From contig CAJTXZ010000007.1 in NCBI GenBank assembly GCA_910583725.1, positions 86,720 through 113,985 on the forward strand: 27,266 nt of DNA, given 5' to 3'. The notes below the pieces were generated by a model, which saw only the letters and a list, made by a program, of their open reading frames with translations, searched no databases and had not been told where the DNA came from. The position numbers and the translations under genes are program-made. This document shows positions 13,434 to 20,949 of this stretch, piece after piece (positions within the stretch are counted from its first letter, which is position 1; each line of letters begins with the position of its first letter). This stretch comes from an uncultured Vampirovibrio sp. (GTDB lineage: Bacteria; Cyanobacteriota; Vampirovibrionia; Gastranaerophilales; Gastranaerophilaceae).

Positions 13434-14072
13434 CTATACCTTGTAATAAGGGCTTTCCTTTAACCAAAGTAGCATATCTGTTAATGCCTTTCCTCGGTGT
13501 GAATGAAGATTTTTTTCATCCTCTGTTAATTCTGCCATTGTTTTTTGAAGTTTATCCACAATAAATATCGGGTCATACCCAAAACCGCCTCTGCCCTTTT
13601 TTTCATATGATATTTTTCCATTACAAATACCCTTTGTAGTGTGGAGTATTTCGCCATTGTTGTTTAAAAGTACAAGGTGACATTCAAAATGCGCAGTTCT
13701 GTTTTTTGCATCCTTCATTGCACATAGAAGTTTTTCAATCCTCTGCTCTGTAGTATCAGCATATCTGGCTGATTTTATACCTGGAGCTCCGTCTAAAAAA
13801 TCAACACACAAGCCTGAATCATCCGCAAGGCAAAATGCGGACTTATTTTTATCAGAGTCTATTCCATCTTTTAAATATTGTTCTTTGAACGCTGAATTTG
13901 CCTTATATGCGGAATAAGCCTTTATATATGCATTTTTTTCAAAGGTATCCCCGTCCTCAATCGGATTAAATTCTCCTTTAACCATCTCAAATTCAACGCC
14001 AAATGGCTTTGATATCATATTCATCTCATGAATTTTGTGTTCATTCTGAGTACCAAGGATGATTTTCACCAT
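13434..14072 (-). CDS. rdgB: Non-canonical purine NTP pyrophosphatase (RdgB/HAM1)
   Basis: A 212-residue HAM1 family enzyme. MVKIILGTQNEHKIHEM holds the substrate loop (usual TxNxxK); LADDSGLCVD has the catalytic Asp, and GGFGYDPIF and HSHRGKAL complete the signature. It hydrolyses ITP, dITP and XTP to monophosphates, keeping deaminated purines out of nucleic acids. It is slightly longer than usual because of an insertion of about 15 residues before the DDSGL motif (KEQYLKDGIDSDKNKS). It starts 12 nt after uppS with an AAGGGA ribosome site, so the two form an operon. Confidence 0.94.
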   Translation of the reverse strand: MVKIILGTQNEHKIHEMNMISKPFGVEFEMVKGEFNPIEDGDTFEKNAYIKAYSAYKANSAFKEQYLKDGIDSDKNKSAFCLADDSGLCVDFLDGAPGIKSARYADTTEQRIEKLLCAMKDAKNRTAHFECHLVLLNNNGEILHTTKGICNGKISYEKKGRGGFGYDPIFIVDKLQKTMAELTEDEKNLHSHRGKALTDMLLWLKESPYYKV

Positions 14073-14084
14073 TTATTTCCCTTT

Positions 14085-14828
14085 TTATCCGCCGTATCTT
14101 CTTTGCCTTTTACCAAATTCTTCAATTGATTTCGCTAATTCTTCCTGATTAAATTCAGGCCAGTATTTTTTTGTAATGTAAATTTCAGAATACGCTATCT
14201 GCCAAAGCAGATAATTGCTTATCCTCATTTCTCCGCCTGTTCTTATTAACAAATCAGGGTCCGGAATATTTTTTGTATAAAGATAATCATTAAGCATATC
14301 CTCATTAATTTTTTCAGCCGTAATTTTTTTATCAGCGTAATCTTTTATAAGATTTTTTACAGCATGGACAAGCTCGTCCCTTGCACCGTAATTTATTGCT
14401 ATTTGCAGGTTTACACCCGTGTTATTTTTGGTTGTTTCTTCTGCGTTTTTTAAAATTTCCTGCAGATTTTCGTTTAATCCTTGTATATCCCCTATAAACC
14501 TTAGTTTTACATCATTATTGTGAAGTTCATTTAATTCATTCTTTATTGTGCTTGCAAGAAGCCCCATTAAAAAATCAACCTCTTCCTGGTTCCTGTTCCA
14601 GTTTTCGGTTGAAAATGCATAAAGAGTTAGATATTTTACTCCGAATTTATGAGCGCCTTTCACAACGTTTTTGAGGGAATCGACACCTTTTTTATGCCCC
14701 ATAGCGCTTGGTAGACAATGTTCTTTTGCCCAGCGCCTGTTGCCGTCCATTATTATTGCAATATGTTTTAAATCCGTTTTTTGAACAATATTTTTTATTG
14801 TTTCAACTTTTTCATCTATCGCTATCAA
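14085..14828 (-). CDS. uppS: Isoprenyl transferase (undecaprenyl diphosphate synthase type), TTG start
   Basis: A 247-residue cis-prenyltransferase. HIAIIMDGNRRWAKEH holds the catalytic Asp and diphosphate loop; LTLYAFSTENWNR and the C-terminal RTGGEMRISNYLLWQ and SEIYITKKYWPEF are the other conserved regions. It makes the polyprenyl diphosphate carrier for peptidoglycan and LPS O-antigen. No ATG or GTG lies before the MDGN motif; TTG at 14826-14828 follows AGGA by 8 nt, so a TTG start is best. Starting at the internal Met would cut the conserved HIAII strand. rdgB follows in the operon; the PadR gene is divergent. Confidence 0.94.
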   Translation of the reverse strand: MIAIDEKVETIKNIVQKTDLKHIAIIMDGNRRWAKEHCLPSAMGHKKGVDSLKNVVKGAHKFGVKYLTLYAFSTENWNRNQEEVDFLMGLLASTIKNELNELHNNDVKLRFIGDIQGLNENLQEILKNAEETTKNNTGVNLQIAINYGARDELVHAVKNLIKDYADKKITAEKINEDMLNDYLYTKNIPDPDLLIRTGGEMRISNYLLWQIAYSEIYITKKYWPEFNQEELAKSIEEFGKRQRRYGG

Positions 14829-14858
14829 AATTTTATCCTGTTTTTTATATCCTAATAA

Positions 14859-14886
14859 ATTATAAATTAAATAAATAATTTAACAA
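14859..14886 (-). promoter_or_regulatory. Promoter of uppS-rdgB
   Basis: On the minus strand TTGTTA (14881-14886) and TATAAT (14859-14864) are separated by 16 bp. Predicted start near 14852, about 24 nt before the TTG start codon. Its -35 covers the same bases as the -35 of the divergent PadR promoter. Confidence 0.7.
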
Positions 14887-14908
14887 TATTTGTCCTTTAT
14901 GCTAGAAT
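14880..14908 (+). promoter_or_regulatory. Promoter of the PadR-radical SAM operon
   Basis: TTAACA (14880-14885) and TAGAAT (14903-14908) with 17-bp spacing, plus an extended -10 TGC (14900-14902). Predicted start near 14915. The -35 is shared with the divergent uppS promoter, so binding of one regulator could affect both. Confidence 0.72.
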
Positions 14909-14931
14909 ATATTGTATTTTGGAGCATTTGT

Positions 14932-15426
14932 ATGATAGAAATTCTCATTCTTTATATTTTAACACGATATGATTGCACAATTTATAAAATAAAAAAACTT
15001 ATTGAAGAAAAATTTTTTATGTATTCAATGCCAAGTCTCGGCGCCGTAAATCCTGCCTTAAAAAAGCTTGAAAGCCTTTCTTGTGTAGAATTTGAATCCA
15101 AAATGTCAGATGGCGGCATGCTTTCAAAAATATATAAAATTACCTCATTCGGCCACAAATATCTTCAAAGTGCTATTACATCCTTTGAATTTAAAAATAA
15201 ATCAAACATCATAAACCAAGTTTCAATTTTAATCTGTATATCAGACATCCTTGAAGACGATGATAAAAAGAGCCTATACAAAAATTGTATGAACAATCTT
15301 TTGATATTGAAAGCTGATATTAATAACGCCCTTCAAAATCCCTATAATATGTATAATGAAGCTCAAAAAGATGTTATAGCAACAAATATCTCCTTGATTG
15401 ATAAAATGGTGGAAATATTAAAATGA
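14932..15426 (+). CDS. PadR family transcriptional regulator
   Basis: A 164-residue protein from ATG 14932, preceded by GGAG at 7-nt spacing; the open frame extends to 14890 but that part covers the promoter. Residues 5-80 form a PadR-type winged helix: ILYILTRYDCTIYKIKKLIE, then SLGAVNPALKKLESLSCVEF, then YKITSFGHKYL. The C-terminal part is helical, as in PadR dimerisation domains. It probably controls its own operon and perhaps uppS-rdgB. The stop codon overlaps the next start (ATGA), so the radical SAM protein is translationally coupled and could be related to the ligand or response. Ligand unknown. Confidence 0.8.
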   Translation: MIEILILYILTRYDCTIYKIKKLIEEKFFMYSMPSLGAVNPALKKLESLSCVEFESKMSDGGMLSKIYKITSFGHKYLQSAITSFEFKNKSNIINQVSILICISDILEDDDKKSLYKNCMNNLLILKADINNALQNPYNMYNEAQKDVIATNISLIDKMVEILK

Positions 15427-16772
15427 CAAGTACAAAAACAAAAGGTATGGTTATTTCAGAAATTAACCCGGATTCTATAGCTGAACAGCTGGGGCTTAAA
15501 AAGGGCGACACAATTCTTTCTGTTAATGGCATTGTCCCCAAGGATATAATTGAGCTAAGCTTTATCATTCAGGATGAAAACATCAATCTGGCAGTCAAAA
15601 AAGCGCCCTTTCAAGATGAAAATGGCGTAACTCTGCCGGGTGAAATGGAACTTTTTGAGATAGAAAAAGATGAAGAGGATGATTTAGGAATAGAGTTTGA
15701 ATGCGCCGTGTTTGACGGAATCAAACCTTGCCTCAATAAATGCATATTCTGTTTTGTAGACCAGCAGCCAAAGGGCTTAAGAGAAAGCTTGTATGTAAAA
15801 GATGACGATTGGCGCACATCATATCTTCAAGGAACATATATAACGGGCACAAACCTTAAAGAACAGGATTGGCAAAGAATTGAAGCCTTAAGGCTCTCGC
15901 CTTTGTATGTTTCAATCCACACAACAAATCCTGATTTAAGGGCTAAAATGCTTAATAACAAAAGAGCTTCAGAAATTTTATCAATGCTTGACAGGTTTAA
16001 AAAAGCAAATATTGAAATCCATGGACAAATTGTCCTCTGCCCTGATATAAATGACGCGAGTGAACTCGAAAGAACATTGACAGACTTAAAAAAATATAAA
16101 AAAATATTGAAATCGTTGGCGGTTGTTCCTGTCGGAGTAAGCAAATACAGAGAGGGAGATACTTTAAAACCTTTAACTAAGGAAAATGCAAATAATATTA
16201 TTGATTTGCTGGATGAATTTAATATTTGTCAAAAAAGACATATAGCAATGGCATCTGATGAAATATTTTTAACCGCAGAACGGGATATTCCAAGTAAAAA
16301 ATATTACGGAAACTTTGTTCAAATTGAAGACGGAGTTGGTGCAATCAGACTGCTTTTAGATGATTTTAACAGGCATAAAAACCGTTTCAAAAAAAAGTTG
16401 AAGAATAAAAAGAAAGTTACCCTTTTAACCGGCTCAATTGCAGCTAAAATATTTAATAATTTTAAAGAAGAAATTAACGTAGAAAATCTTGATTTTGAAG
16501 TAATTGAAATAAAAAATGAATTTTTTGGAGATAAAATTAGTGTTGCAGGTCTTATTGTCGGGAATGATATCCTAAAAAATATACAAGGCAAGTATTTTGA
16601 GCATATTATTATCCCTTCTGTAATGCTGAAAGAAGGCACTGATGAATTTTTAGATGGTTTAACGATTGATGACATCCTGATTGAGGCAAAAAAGCAAAAT
16701 CCAAGTACCTTGATACATATAATTAAAGATTGTTACAATTTTAATGAAATCTTTACAATTTTAAATAATTAA
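15423..16772 (+). CDS. PDZ + radical SAM + DUF512 protein
   Basis: A 449-residue protein. Residues 1-65 form a PDZ-like domain (VISEINPDSIAEQLGLKKGD). A cysteine cluster follows (CLNKCIFCF at about residue 102, CX3CX2C, with FVDQQPKGLRESLYVKDDD), which is the hallmark of DUF512-type radical SAM proteins, and the rest covers the barrel and the C-terminal DUF512 domain (TLLTGSIAAKIF near residue 337). This family is well known from clostridia and cyanobacteria (TIGR03279-type FeS oxidoreductase). The reaction is unknown. It shares an ATGA overlap with the PadR gene. Confidence 0.9.
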   Translation: MTSTKTKGMVISEINPDSIAEQLGLKKGDTILSVNGIVPKDIIELSFIIQDENINLAVKKAPFQDENGVTLPGEMELFEIEKDEEDDLGIEFECAVFDGIKPCLNKCIFCFVDQQPKGLRESLYVKDDDWRTSYLQGTYITGTNLKEQDWQRIEALRLSPLYVSIHTTNPDLRAKMLNNKRASEILSMLDRFKKANIEIHGQIVLCPDINDASELERTLTDLKKYKKILKSLAVVPVGVSKYREGDTLKPLTKENANNIIDLLDEFNICQKRHIAMASDEIFLTAERDIPSKKYYGNFVQIEDGVGAIRLLLDDFNRHKNRFKKKLKNKKKVTLLTGSIAAKIFNNFKEEINVENLDFEVIEIKNEFFGDKISVAGLIVGNDILKNIQGKYFEHIIIPSVMLKEGTDEFLDGLTIDDILIEAKKQNPSTLIHIIKDCYNFNEIFTILNN

Positions 16773-16885
16773 AAAATTATTATACATATTTAAGAATCCT
16801 GATGTGCAAGTATATAAAAAAGAAATATCTTTTAAAATTGCCCAAATATGTTTAAATTCTTATTTAAATTTGTAAAATTATCGTG

Positions 16886-16891
16886 TATAAT
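16886..16891 (+). promoter_or_regulatory. -10 element of ffh, predicting a leaderless mRNA
   Basis: Consensus TATAAT ends 6 nt before the ATG at 16898; the six bases between (GGCGTT) contain no Shine-Dalgarno. No good -35 at normal spacing is seen (TTAAAT at 16864-16869 is a weak candidate). Confidence 0.55.
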
Positions 16892-16897
16892 GGCGTT

Positions 16898-18277
16898 ATG
16901 TTTGATAGTTTATCAGAAAGACTGCAGGATATAATTCATAAGACCTCGTCAAATTCTTCTTTGACCGAGGAAAATATGGCTGATGCACTTAGAGAAATCA
17001 GGCGTGCACTCCTTGCAAGCGATGTTTCTTTAACTGTTGTAAAATCATTCATTTCAAAAATTAAAGAAAGAGCAGAAGGTGCTGATGTTTTAAGAAGCGT
17101 AAAACCCTCTGAAATGTTGATTAAAATTGTTTCTGATGAACTAACCAATCTGCTTGGTGAAAAAAACAGCCCGCTAAAGCTTGATACTAATCCAAGTGTT
17201 ATAATGATGCTGGGCCTGCAGGGAAGCGGTAAAACCACAAGCAGTGCAAAATTAGCCCTAAGATTAAAAAATGAGGGCAAAAAGCCCTTGCTTGTTGCAA
17301 TGGATGTATACAGGCCTGCTGCAATAGCGCAGCTAAAGACTCTTGCTGATGATACTGGGGTTGATTTTTTCACGGTGGAAGGCTCAAAAGATGTGGCTGA
17401 AATTGCCAAAAAATCTTTTGAATTTGCAAAAACTAATAATAATACGGTTTTGATTTTTGATACCGCCGGCCGCCTTCAAATTGACACCGAAATGATGGCA
17501 GAGCTTTTAATTTTAGATAAGCTTTATACTATAAATGAAAAGCTTCTTGTTGTTGATTCAATGACAGGTCAGGAAGCTATAGATATTGCCAAAAACTTTG
17601 ATGAACAATTGAATATAACAGGCGTAATTTTAACTAAGCTTGATGGCGACACAAGAGGCGGCTGTGCCCTAAGTATTGTTTATTCAACAGGTAAACCCAT
17701 TAAGCTTATTGGAACAGGTGAAAAAATAAGCCCGCTTGAAGATTTTCATCCCGACAGGATGGCAAACAGAATACTTGGAATGGGCGACATCGTAAGTCTT
17801 GTTGAAAAGGCTCAAAATGCCTTTAATGAAAAGCAGACAAAAGAGTTTGAGCTTAACATTCTAAAAAATAAATTTTCGTTTGATGATTTCTTAAAACTCC
17901 AAAAACAAATGAAAATGCTTGGTTCAATAGAAAATATTCTTGGAATGCTTCCAATACCCGGGCTAAATAAGGATGACAGGCAAAAAATTTCTCATGAAGG
18001 GGAAAAACACTTCAAAAAAATAGAAGTGATGATAAATTCCATGACAAAAGAAGAACGTGCCAACCCTGATATATTAAATGCGAGTAGAAAAAAAAGAATT
18101 GCAAACGGTGCAGGTGTTAGTTTAAATGAACTTAACGCCTTTATGACACAGTTTGAGACGATGAGAAAAATGATGAAAGGCTTTGGCGAACTTAAGAATA
18201 ACTTAAAGGGGCCAAAAGCCAAACAAAAAGCTAGTTTAATGGCGAAAATGAAACAAAAAGGAGGGTTTCCTTTCTAA
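16898..18277 (+). CDS. ffh: Signal recognition particle protein Ffh (SRP54)
   Basis: A 459-residue GTPase. It begins MFDSLSERLQDIIHK, the normal Ffh N-terminus, so ATG 16898 is taken rather than a GTG five codons earlier that overlaps the -10 box. The NG domain carries GLQGSGKTTSSAKLA (about residue 105), DTAGRLQ (187) and TKLDGDTRGG (246). The Met-rich M domain follows (LQKQMKMLGSIENILGMLPIPG), ending MAKMKQKGGFPF. With 4.5S RNA it targets nascent membrane proteins to FtsY. Two genes follow: an unknown membrane protein and rpsP. The rimM and trmD neighbours often seen with rpsP are absent. Confidence 0.97.
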   Translation: MFDSLSERLQDIIHKTSSNSSLTEENMADALREIRRALLASDVSLTVVKSFISKIKERAEGADVLRSVKPSEMLIKIVSDELTNLLGEKNSPLKLDTNPSVIMMLGLQGSGKTTSSAKLALRLKNEGKKPLLVAMDVYRPAAIAQLKTLADDTGVDFFTVEGSKDVAEIAKKSFEFAKTNNNTVLIFDTAGRLQIDTEMMAELLILDKLYTINEKLLVVDSMTGQEAIDIAKNFDEQLNITGVILTKLDGDTRGGCALSIVYSTGKPIKLIGTGEKISPLEDFHPDRMANRILGMGDIVSLVEKAQNAFNEKQTKEFELNILKNKFSFDDFLKLQKQMKMLGSIENILGMLPIPGLNKDDRQKISHEGEKHFKKIEVMINSMTKEERANPDILNASRKKRIANGAGVSLNELNAFMTQFETMRKMMKGFGELKNNLKGPKAKQKASLMAKMKQKGGFPF

Positions 18278-18279
18278 AT

Positions 18280-18765
18280 ATGGATACAAATTTTTTTAAA
18301 AGATCTATAAGAAAAATGAAAATAAGACAAAAAAGAAGACGCAGAATTTTTATAACAATAAAACGAACAATGTTTGCACTTGGCATAATAGCTTTGTTAT
18401 TAATTATAGGGCTTTTCCATATTTCAGGTTTTGATATGGATATTGATTGCGATAAGACAAAAAATCTCTGCACTATCTCTAAAAAAAGCACGCTTGAGCC
18501 AAACCCTATTGCCTTAAGGCGTTTTGATATTGGTGGAATTGTGCAGGCTAATGTTGCAACAAGAGATGCGGATGACGGCAAGATGATTTATGATATTTTG
18601 CTTGATTACGGTCCATACCGCGGCAAAGTTTTTATTGATTATGGTTTTAATACAAAAATCAAGGCCAATACCGTTGCGATGAAGCTTTCAAAATTCATAA
18701 ATACACCTGAAAAAACACTTAATATCAGCAAGCATTGTTATTTTAATAATTATTTTTGCTTTTAA
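18280..18765 (+). CDS. Unknown single-pass membrane protein (161 aa)
   Basis: Begins 3 nt after the ffh stop codon; a GGAGGG sequence lies inside the ffh 3' end, about 14 nt away. The N-terminus is strongly basic (FKRSIRKMKIRQKRRRR), followed by one hydrophobic helix (about residues 33-47, FALGIIALLLIIGLF), so by the positive-inside rule the C-terminus is outside the cytoplasm. The exported part contains two short Cys pairs (CDKTKNLC and CYFNNYFC) that could form disulfides. No family recognised. Position between ffh and rpsP suggests co-transcription rather than a shared function. Confidence 0.75.
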   Translation: MDTNFFKRSIRKMKIRQKRRRRIFITIKRTMFALGIIALLLIIGLFHISGFDMDIDCDKTKNLCTISKKSTLEPNPIALRRFDIGGIVQANVATRDADDGKMIYDILLDYGPYRGKVFIDYGFNTKIKANTVAMKLSKFINTPEKTLNISKHCYFNNYFCF

Positions 18766-18853
18766 TCTTGTTTAAACGCTTGATTTTAAAATATCTTTGT
18801 GGTTTTATGATTATAGTAGATAGTAATAACAAATAACGGAAAGACGAACAAAA

Positions 18854-19246
18854 GTGGTTAAGATTAGACTGAAAAGATTAGGTTATAAGAAAAATCCATC
18901 ATACAGAATAATTGTGATTGATTCACGCTCTAAAAGAGAAGGCGCTCCTATAGAAGAGCTTGGATACTATAATCCAAAAACAAAAGAAATGAAATTAAAT
19001 AAAGCTGGTGCTGAAAGCTGGGTAAAAAAAGGTGCTCAGGTTTCTGATACTGTTGCGTATTTAATTAAAAATTGTGATGAAAACGGAAACCTTGTTTATA
19101 ACAAAAAGACCGAACAAAAATTATCAAAGAAAGCTCAGGCTAAATTAGAAGCTCAAAAAGAACAAGAAGCCGCCCAGCAGGCTGCGGCAGCGGAAGCTGC
19201 GGCAGCAGAAAATAGTGCTGAAAATGAGGCTAAAGAACAAGCTTAG
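18854..19246 (+). CDS. rpsP: 30S ribosomal protein S16 with Ala/Glu-rich tail
   Basis: The start is GTG 18854 (MVKIRLKRLGYKKNPSYRI), the conserved S16 N-terminus; GGAAAG lies upstream. Residues 1-80 match S16 (RIIVIDSRSKREG, EELGYYNPKTKE). The usual protein is about 80-90 residues; this one has 130, because of a C-terminal tail of Ala, Glu, Gln and Lys (KAQAKLEAQKEQEAAQQ and onward), likely a flexible helix. S16 binds 16S rRNA in early 30S assembly. A strong terminator follows. Confidence 0.95.
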   Translation: MVKIRLKRLGYKKNPSYRIIVIDSRSKREGAPIEELGYYNPKTKEMKLNKAGAESWVKKGAQVSDTVAYLIKNCDENGNLVYNKKTEQKLSKKAQAKLEAQKEQEAAQQAAAAEAAAAENSAENEAKEQA

Positions 19247-19264
19247 ATTTAAAAAGAACACTTT

Positions 19265-19297
19265 ATGGGCCTCAGTAAAATGAGGCTCATTTTTTTT
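19265..19297 (+). terminator. Intrinsic terminator after rpsP
   Basis: A 10-bp stem (ATGGGCCTCA / TGAGGCTCAT, one G-U pair) around GTAAAA, followed by seven T. It ends the ffh-rpsP operon. Confidence 0.9.
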
Positions 19298-19331
19298 ATT
19301 AACTATTGAAATTAGGAATAAGGAGATAAAA

Positions 19332-20522
19332 ATGGAAACTACCGTCTATACTATCAAGCCGTCGAAAAGGATATTGAATCTGCCCAAATACATTTTTGCT
19401 GAATTAGATGAATGGAAAGAAGAGGCAAGAAGCAGAGGCATGAATCTGATTGATTTAGGTATAGGTAATCCTGACGGCGCCACTCCTGAACCTATTGTTA
19501 AAGCTGCACTTGAGTCTATTCAAAAGCCAGAAAGCCATGGTTATCCTAGTTTTCGCGGTAAAAAAGAATTTAGGGAACAAATTGCAGTATGGATGAAAAA
19601 AAGATATGACGTAGATATTGACCCGATGACCGAAATTCAAACCCTGATAGGCGCAAAGGAAGGACTTGCAAATATTGCAATGGCATTCACAGATCCTGGG
19701 GATGTAAACATAGTTCCCGATCCTTATTATCCTGTATTATCAAGAGGCACCTGGGTTGCAGGCGGTGAAGTTTATCATGTACCGTTAACCGATGAAAACG
19801 ATTATCTTCCTGATTTAGATACAATTCCGGTTGATGTTGCAAAAAGGGCTAAAATGTTCATTATAAATTACCCTAATAACCCCACAGGCGCCACTGCTCC
19901 TGTTGAGTTTCTTGAAAAAATAGTTGATTTTTGCAGAAAATACGAGATTCTCCTTGTTTCAGATATGGCATATGGCGAAGTTTGCTATGATAATTACCGC
20001 CCTACAAGCATTTTTAAAATCCGCGGCGCAAAAGAAATTGCCGTCGAATTTCATAGTTTCTCTAAGACATTCAATATGGCAGGCTGGAGAGCTGGTTTTG
20101 TGTGCGGTAAAAAAGAATTCATTGATGTTATCTATGCAATGAAATCAAACCTTGATTATGGTACATCAACAATTGTTCAAGACGCTTGTATAGCAGCCTT
20201 GAATGTGGATTATAAATATGTTCAACAAATAATGGATAAATATAATTCAAGGCGTGAAATAACAGCAAAAGGATTTAATAGACTTGGCTGGACTATGAAA
20301 AGAAGCTCTGCCACAATGTATTTTTGGCTAAAAATACCAAAAGGCTATACATCAAAAGAATGGTGCAAAATGGTTCTCGATAAGACAGGAGTTGTTTTTA
20401 CGCCCGGTATTGCCTTTGGAGACTATAGCGATGATCATTTCAGGGTTTCTATTGTACAGCCCACAGAAAAACTAAAAGAGGCATTTAGAAGGATGGAAGC
20501 TGCCGGCATTAGATATGAATAA
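19332..20522 (+). CDS. Class I/II aminotransferase, LL-diaminopimelate aminotransferase-like
   Basis: A 396-residue PLP enzyme, start ATG 19332 with an AAGGAG ribosome site. RILNLPKYIFAELDEWKEEA and IDLGIGNPDGATPEPIV resemble DapL-type enzymes; NYPNNPTG and EFHSFSKTFNMAGWRAGF carry the conserved Asn and PLP Lys (about residue 246). LIGAKEGLANIAMAFTDPGD is also typical of the DapL2/COG0436 group. DapL converts tetrahydrodipicolinate plus glutamate to LL-diaminopimelate for lysine and peptidoglycan. Other members of the group use alanine or aspartate, so the substrate is not fixed. It is separated from rpsP by a terminator. Confidence 0.85.
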   Translation: METTVYTIKPSKRILNLPKYIFAELDEWKEEARSRGMNLIDLGIGNPDGATPEPIVKAALESIQKPESHGYPSFRGKKEFREQIAVWMKKRYDVDIDPMTEIQTLIGAKEGLANIAMAFTDPGDVNIVPDPYYPVLSRGTWVAGGEVYHVPLTDENDYLPDLDTIPVDVAKRAKMFIINYPNNPTGATAPVEFLEKIVDFCRKYEILLVSDMAYGEVCYDNYRPTSIFKIRGAKEIAVEFHSFSKTFNMAGWRAGFVCGKKEFIDVIYAMKSNLDYGTSTIVQDACIAALNVDYKYVQQIMDKYNSRREITAKGFNRLGWTMKRSSATMYFWLKIPKGYTSKEWCKMVLDKTGVVFTPGIAFGDYSDDHFRVSIVQPTEKLKEAFRRMEAAGIRYE

Positions 20523-20591
20523 ATTAATGATATAAAATTAAAGTTTTGTGGAATTGTACTAATGATAATGATGTAAAAAAAATATAAAATA

Positions 20592-20620
20592 TTTACTTAT
20601 CAAAGAAAATATAGTAATAT
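20592..20620 (+). promoter_or_regulatory. Possible promoter of the pilin gene
   Basis: TTTACT (20592-20597) and TAATAT (20615-20620), spacing 17 bp. Predicted start near 20627, giving about 25 nt of leader with a GAGG ribosome site. The sequence is very AT-rich, so chance matches are possible. Confidence 0.45.
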
Positions 20621-20651
20621 TTTAATTATCTATTGAACGAGGTTACTTTTT

Positions 20652-20930
20652 ATGAAGTTAGATAAAAAGCTTACAACTAGGAAATCAAAGGCCCAAAGTT
20701 TGATTGAATATGCCTTAATACTTGCGATGGTAACAGTTATTGCTGTTACGGCGCTGCAATTGTTGGGTCAAAATATGTCAAACACATTAAAGAAATCCGC
20801 TGAAACTATTAATACCGGTGCAGACGACGTTCAAAGAAAAGCTTGCGTTTCACTTGGCGGAAATTGGACAGAAGGTACTGAAGATACCCCGGGTAGCTGC
20901 AGTATCGGCGATGAAGGCGGAGGCAAATAA
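20652..20930 (+). CDS. Flp-type (class III signal) pilin-like protein
   Basis: A 92-residue protein. A basic start (MKLDKKLTTRKSKA) precedes QSLIEYALILAMVTVIAVTA, the Flp/class III prepilin form: small residue at -1 (Ala instead of Gly), Glu at +5, Tyr at +6, then a hydrophobic helix. After processing by a prepilin peptidase it would assemble into a thin pilus or act as a minor pilin. The C-terminal part is short and contains two Cys (at KACVSLGG and GSCSIGDE), suitable for a disulfide loop. No tad/cpa assembly genes are in the window. Confidence 0.78.
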   Translation: MKLDKKLTTRKSKAQSLIEYALILAMVTVIAVTALQLLGQNMSNTLKKSAETINTGADDVQRKACVSLGGNWTEGTEDTPGSCSIGDEGGGK

Positions 20931-20947
20931 GCCTTATTGGCTTTTTT
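20929..20947 (+). terminator. Terminator after the pilin gene
   Basis: AAGCC (20929-20933) / GGCTT (20939-20943) around TTATT, continuing into T's to 20947. It overlaps the stop codon and lies between convergent genes (kdsB ends at 20950). Confidence 0.75.
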
Positions 20948-20949
20948 GT

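Noticed and set aside
16883..16897. GTG start of ffh at 16883
   Set aside because: It overlaps the -10 box and adds residues absent from the Ffh family start MFDSL.
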